Source: a virus. From it: a stretch of DNA of 40,240 nucleotides. A program made the position numbers and the translations under genes. Each line of letters starts with the position of its first letter. Positions within the stretch are counted from its first letter, which is position 1. The DNA is taken from the IMG/VR virus record IMGVR_UViG_3300047564_003735, positions 1-40,240 of that record. The stretch is one strand, 5' to 3'. The notes beneath the pieces were generated by a model. The model was given only the letters and a program-made list of their open reading frames with translations, was not told the DNA's origin and did no database searches. Shown in pieces: positions 38,811 through 40,240 of the stretch.

Positions 38811-38978
38811 ATGACTCTTGGCGGATACACTTATCAGATTGGCGATTTGTTCACAACATCAAAGACAGGTGTTACAGGTCGTATTGAAAAGTTTGTACCA
38901 CAAAAGCGTAATGTTACAAAAGTAATGCTACGCCTTGCTAATAACCAAACACGATTTGCTATGGTAAAGACTTACTAA
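38811..38978 (+). CDS. Small paralogous beta protein (copy 2)
   Basis: 55 residues: YTYQIGDLFTTSKTGVTGRI then VMLRLANNQTRFAMVKTY. Paralogue of the 38057 gene. GAAAGGAAAT upstream. The preceding leader carries the pseudoknot. Function unknown. Confidence 0.65.
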   Translation: MTLGGYTYQIGDLFTTSKTGVTGRIEKFVPQKRNVTKVMLRLANNQTRFAMVKTY

Positions 38979-39120
38979 TAGCAAACGAAACAGGGACAGT
39001 TTAGAGAGTGTTCTCGTCCAATGTCGTAAGTAAGAACTCTCACACACTATTCGCCAGGCTGATTAGGGCGATAATAGAAATACTATAGAGCAAGGTTACT
39101 GCCGACCTAAAGACGCAGAC

Positions 39121-39147
39121 CACCTGAGCAAGTGCCAAAACTGCTCA
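39121..39147 (+). ncRNA. H-type pseudoknot element, copy 2
   Basis: Stem 1 CAC (39121-39123) / GTG (39132-39134); stem 2 TGAGCA (39125-39130) / TGCTCA (39142-39147); loops C, A and CCAAAAC. Relative to copy 1 a G-C pair became C-G in stem 1 and a T-A pair became C-G in stem 2. A GATAAT promoter-like site lies upstream at 39069-39074 and a run of T (39163-39168) downstream, so it may be a small free RNA. The gap 38979-39248 (270 bp) holds no gene apart from this element and cassette H. Confidence 0.5.
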
Positions 39148-39177
39148 CACAAAAATTGCCATTTTTTCGGCGGCACC

Positions 39178-39242
39178 TGTGATCAACCTCACACAGCTAC
39201 TTACGAGTAGGATTTGATAAACGCTGGAATTTCTGCTAAAAT
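39178..39242 (+). promoter_or_regulatory. Control cassette H with leaderless promoter
   Basis: TGTGA-N6-TCACA at 39178-39193, TTGATA at 39214-39219, 17-bp spacer, TGC-TAAAAT at 39237-39242; palindrome to -10 is 59 bp. The ATG at 39249 follows after exactly 6 bases with no ribosome binding site, so the message is likely leaderless. Confidence 0.65.
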
Positions 39243-39248
39243 TGCCTA

Positions 39249-39383
39249 ATGATTACTAAAACTAGGAAAACCTCTGAGGAATTACGCCGTGTGCTTGAAT
39301 TGCGCCGTAGTAATTCTGCTACTGCTATCCCTAGTAAGAAAGTTTATACTAGGAAAAAGAAACACGCTAATAAACTTGATTAA
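39249..39383 (+). CDS. Tiny basic protein
   Basis: 44 residues, strongly basic (TRKTSEELRRVLELRRSNSA and KKVYTRKKKHANK). Probably nucleic-acid binding. Translated from a leaderless message by promoter geometry. Not recognised. Confidence 0.6.
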   Translation: MITKTRKTSEELRRVLELRRSNSATAIPSKKVYTRKKKHANKLD

Positions 39384-39404
39384 ACCCGTCTAATCTGATA
39401 GAAT
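39376..39404 (+). promoter_or_regulatory. Sigma70-type promoter for GP88 gene
   Basis: TTGATT (39376-39381), 17-bp spacer, TGA-TAGAAT with the -10 at 39399-39404, overlapping the end of the previous gene. AAGAAAGG lies before the ATG at 39430. No CRP-like site is seen for this one. Confidence 0.6.
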
Positions 39405-39429
39405 TACCCCCCACTAAGAAAGGCCCCTA

Positions 39430-40152
39430 ATGAAACTGAAACGCTCTAACGATAGGAAAGTTACTAATGCCGTCTCCCCTAATGGAAAAACCCCAACAAT
39501 TGCCAACACTTTCGGCTTACCCGCAGGAAAGGCTTTTTCATGTCCTGGTGCAACTTCTATCTGTGAGACTGTTTGCTATGCAGGCAAATTGGAAAAAGTC
39601 TATAAGGGAGTAAAGGCTACACTTCTTCACAATTGGGAATTGGTAAAAGACGCTGACCATGATACTATCGAGGCCCTACTTGAAGACATGATTGCAGACT
39701 TCAAAAAGGATTGCGATAAGCGCTCTGCAGATAAGTTATTCCGTATCCACTGGGATGGAGATTTCTTTAACGATACTTATACATTCGCATGGAAGCATGT
39801 TATCCTAAATAACCCTGATGTTCAATTCTGGGTATACACTCGTGTTAAGTCCGCCGCTATTATGCTTAAGGGTATTGATAACTTATCTCTTTATTTCTCT
39901 ACGGATGATGAGAACGCAACAATAGCCGAAGACTTGCGTACTAACTATGAGGGTATTAGGTTAGCCTATTTAGGTAAGACATTCGCTGCTACCGAAAACA
40001 AAATGAAAGAATTAATCGGTAAGCCTGGCGCTAAGTGCCCTGAAAACTTAAAGAAAATTCCTCTTATCTCTAGCAATGGGTCCGCTTGTGTATCTTGTGG
40101 ATTGTGTGTCTACGGTAAGGCGGATGTTAGATTTTCTGCGAGTAAAAAATAA
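39430..40152 (+). CDS. GP88-family protein
   Basis: 240 residues. NAVSPNGKTPTIANTFGLPA, GKAFSCPGATSICETVCYAG, and later FRIHWDGDFFNDTYTFAW and CVSCGLCVYGK at the C-terminus. The Cys pattern (C-P-G-A-T-x2-C-x3-C-Y-A) and 'HWDGDFF' are the marks of the GP88 family known from mycobacteriophage L5. Function unproven; the Cys motifs suggest a metal cofactor. Full length. Confidence 0.85.
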   Translation: MKLKRSNDRKVTNAVSPNGKTPTIANTFGLPAGKAFSCPGATSICETVCYAGKLEKVYKGVKATLLHNWELVKDADHDTIEALLEDMIADFKKDCDKRSADKLFRIHWDGDFFNDTYTFAWKHVILNNPDVQFWVYTRVKSAAIMLKGIDNLSLYFSTDDENATIAEDLRTNYEGIRLAYLGKTFAATENKMKELIGKPGAKCPENLKKIPLISSNGSACVSCGLCVYGKADVRFSASKK

Positions 40153-40240
40153 TGGGTTGGCAATGCAGATCCGAGCTCATGTGTAATGACTGTAAACAAA
40201 ATAAGTACTACGTGTGTGAATGCATATGTCACCTACCGTA
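40152..40240 (+). CDS. Cys-rich small protein (3' end cut by window edge)
   Basis: 29 codons visible from the ATG at 40152, which overlaps the GP88 stop (TAATG). Cysteines at CRSELMCNDC and VCECICH; likely a zinc-binding phage protein. No stop before the window end. Confidence 0.5.
   Translation, partial: MGWQCRSELMCNDCKQNKYYVCECICHLP

Overview
The window is a 40 kb piece of an A+T-rich double-stranded DNA bacteriophage genome. It has a portal protein, many tail and fibre proteins, a lysozyme-like enzyme, phage nucleotide metabolism genes and no bacterial housekeeping genes. Several right-arm genes recall actinobacteriophages: a GP88-family protein, a mycobacteriophage-type ThyX, a small 'TRKDY...F' protein and leaderless promoters. 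The fibre proteins recall aquatic (cyanophage-like) phages. An aquatic actinobacterial host is therefore the best guess, but this is inference.

Layout: from 1 to 30677 everything is on the minus strand. In transcription order this gives a GT4 glycosyltransferase, a class II ribonucleotide reductase (nrdJ), then about 20 kb of tail and fibre genes. These include two very large fibre/baseplate proteins, two fibres ending in cupredoxin-like domains, a collagen-like fibre, two glycine-rich tip proteins, two tail-assembly chaperones, a LamG protein and a PASTA plus polyproline protein. Next comes a protein-modification cassette: three 2-oxoglutarate/Fe(II) oxygenase-fold proteins, a DUF6065-like protein and a hydroxyproline-GlcNAc-type glycosyltransferase. 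A second LamG tail protein, a small protein and the truncated portal gene end the arm. From 30718 to the right end almost everything is on the plus strand: lysozyme, thyX, a small membrane protein, then more than 25 tiny genes (20-141 codons) and GP88. The exception is a minus-strand tRNA-Ile(UAU) with a possible 25-codon hydrophobic ORF in front of it, between 21-bp direct repeats.

Two systems stand out. First, the overlapping genes at 3.5-7.3 kb look like a phage version of the eukaryotic prolyl-hydroxylase / hydroxyproline-GlcNAc-transferase pathway. Candidate substrates lie in the same arm: a polyproline (PPPIIAT)n tail protein and a collagen-like fibre. Second, the right arm is organised by a repeated control cassette. 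It contains a CRP/GlxR-like palindrome TGTGA-N6-TCACA and a TGTCAG box exactly 10 bp before an extended -10 (TGnTATAAT). The palindrome-to-minus-10 distance falls in steps of about one helical turn (50, 60 or 70 bp). Some copies also carry a GC-rich box and DnaA-box-like sequences. Two copies of a covarying H-type pseudoknot lie near the right end.

All calls come from reading the sequence; no database search was possible. Family names are from recognised motifs.
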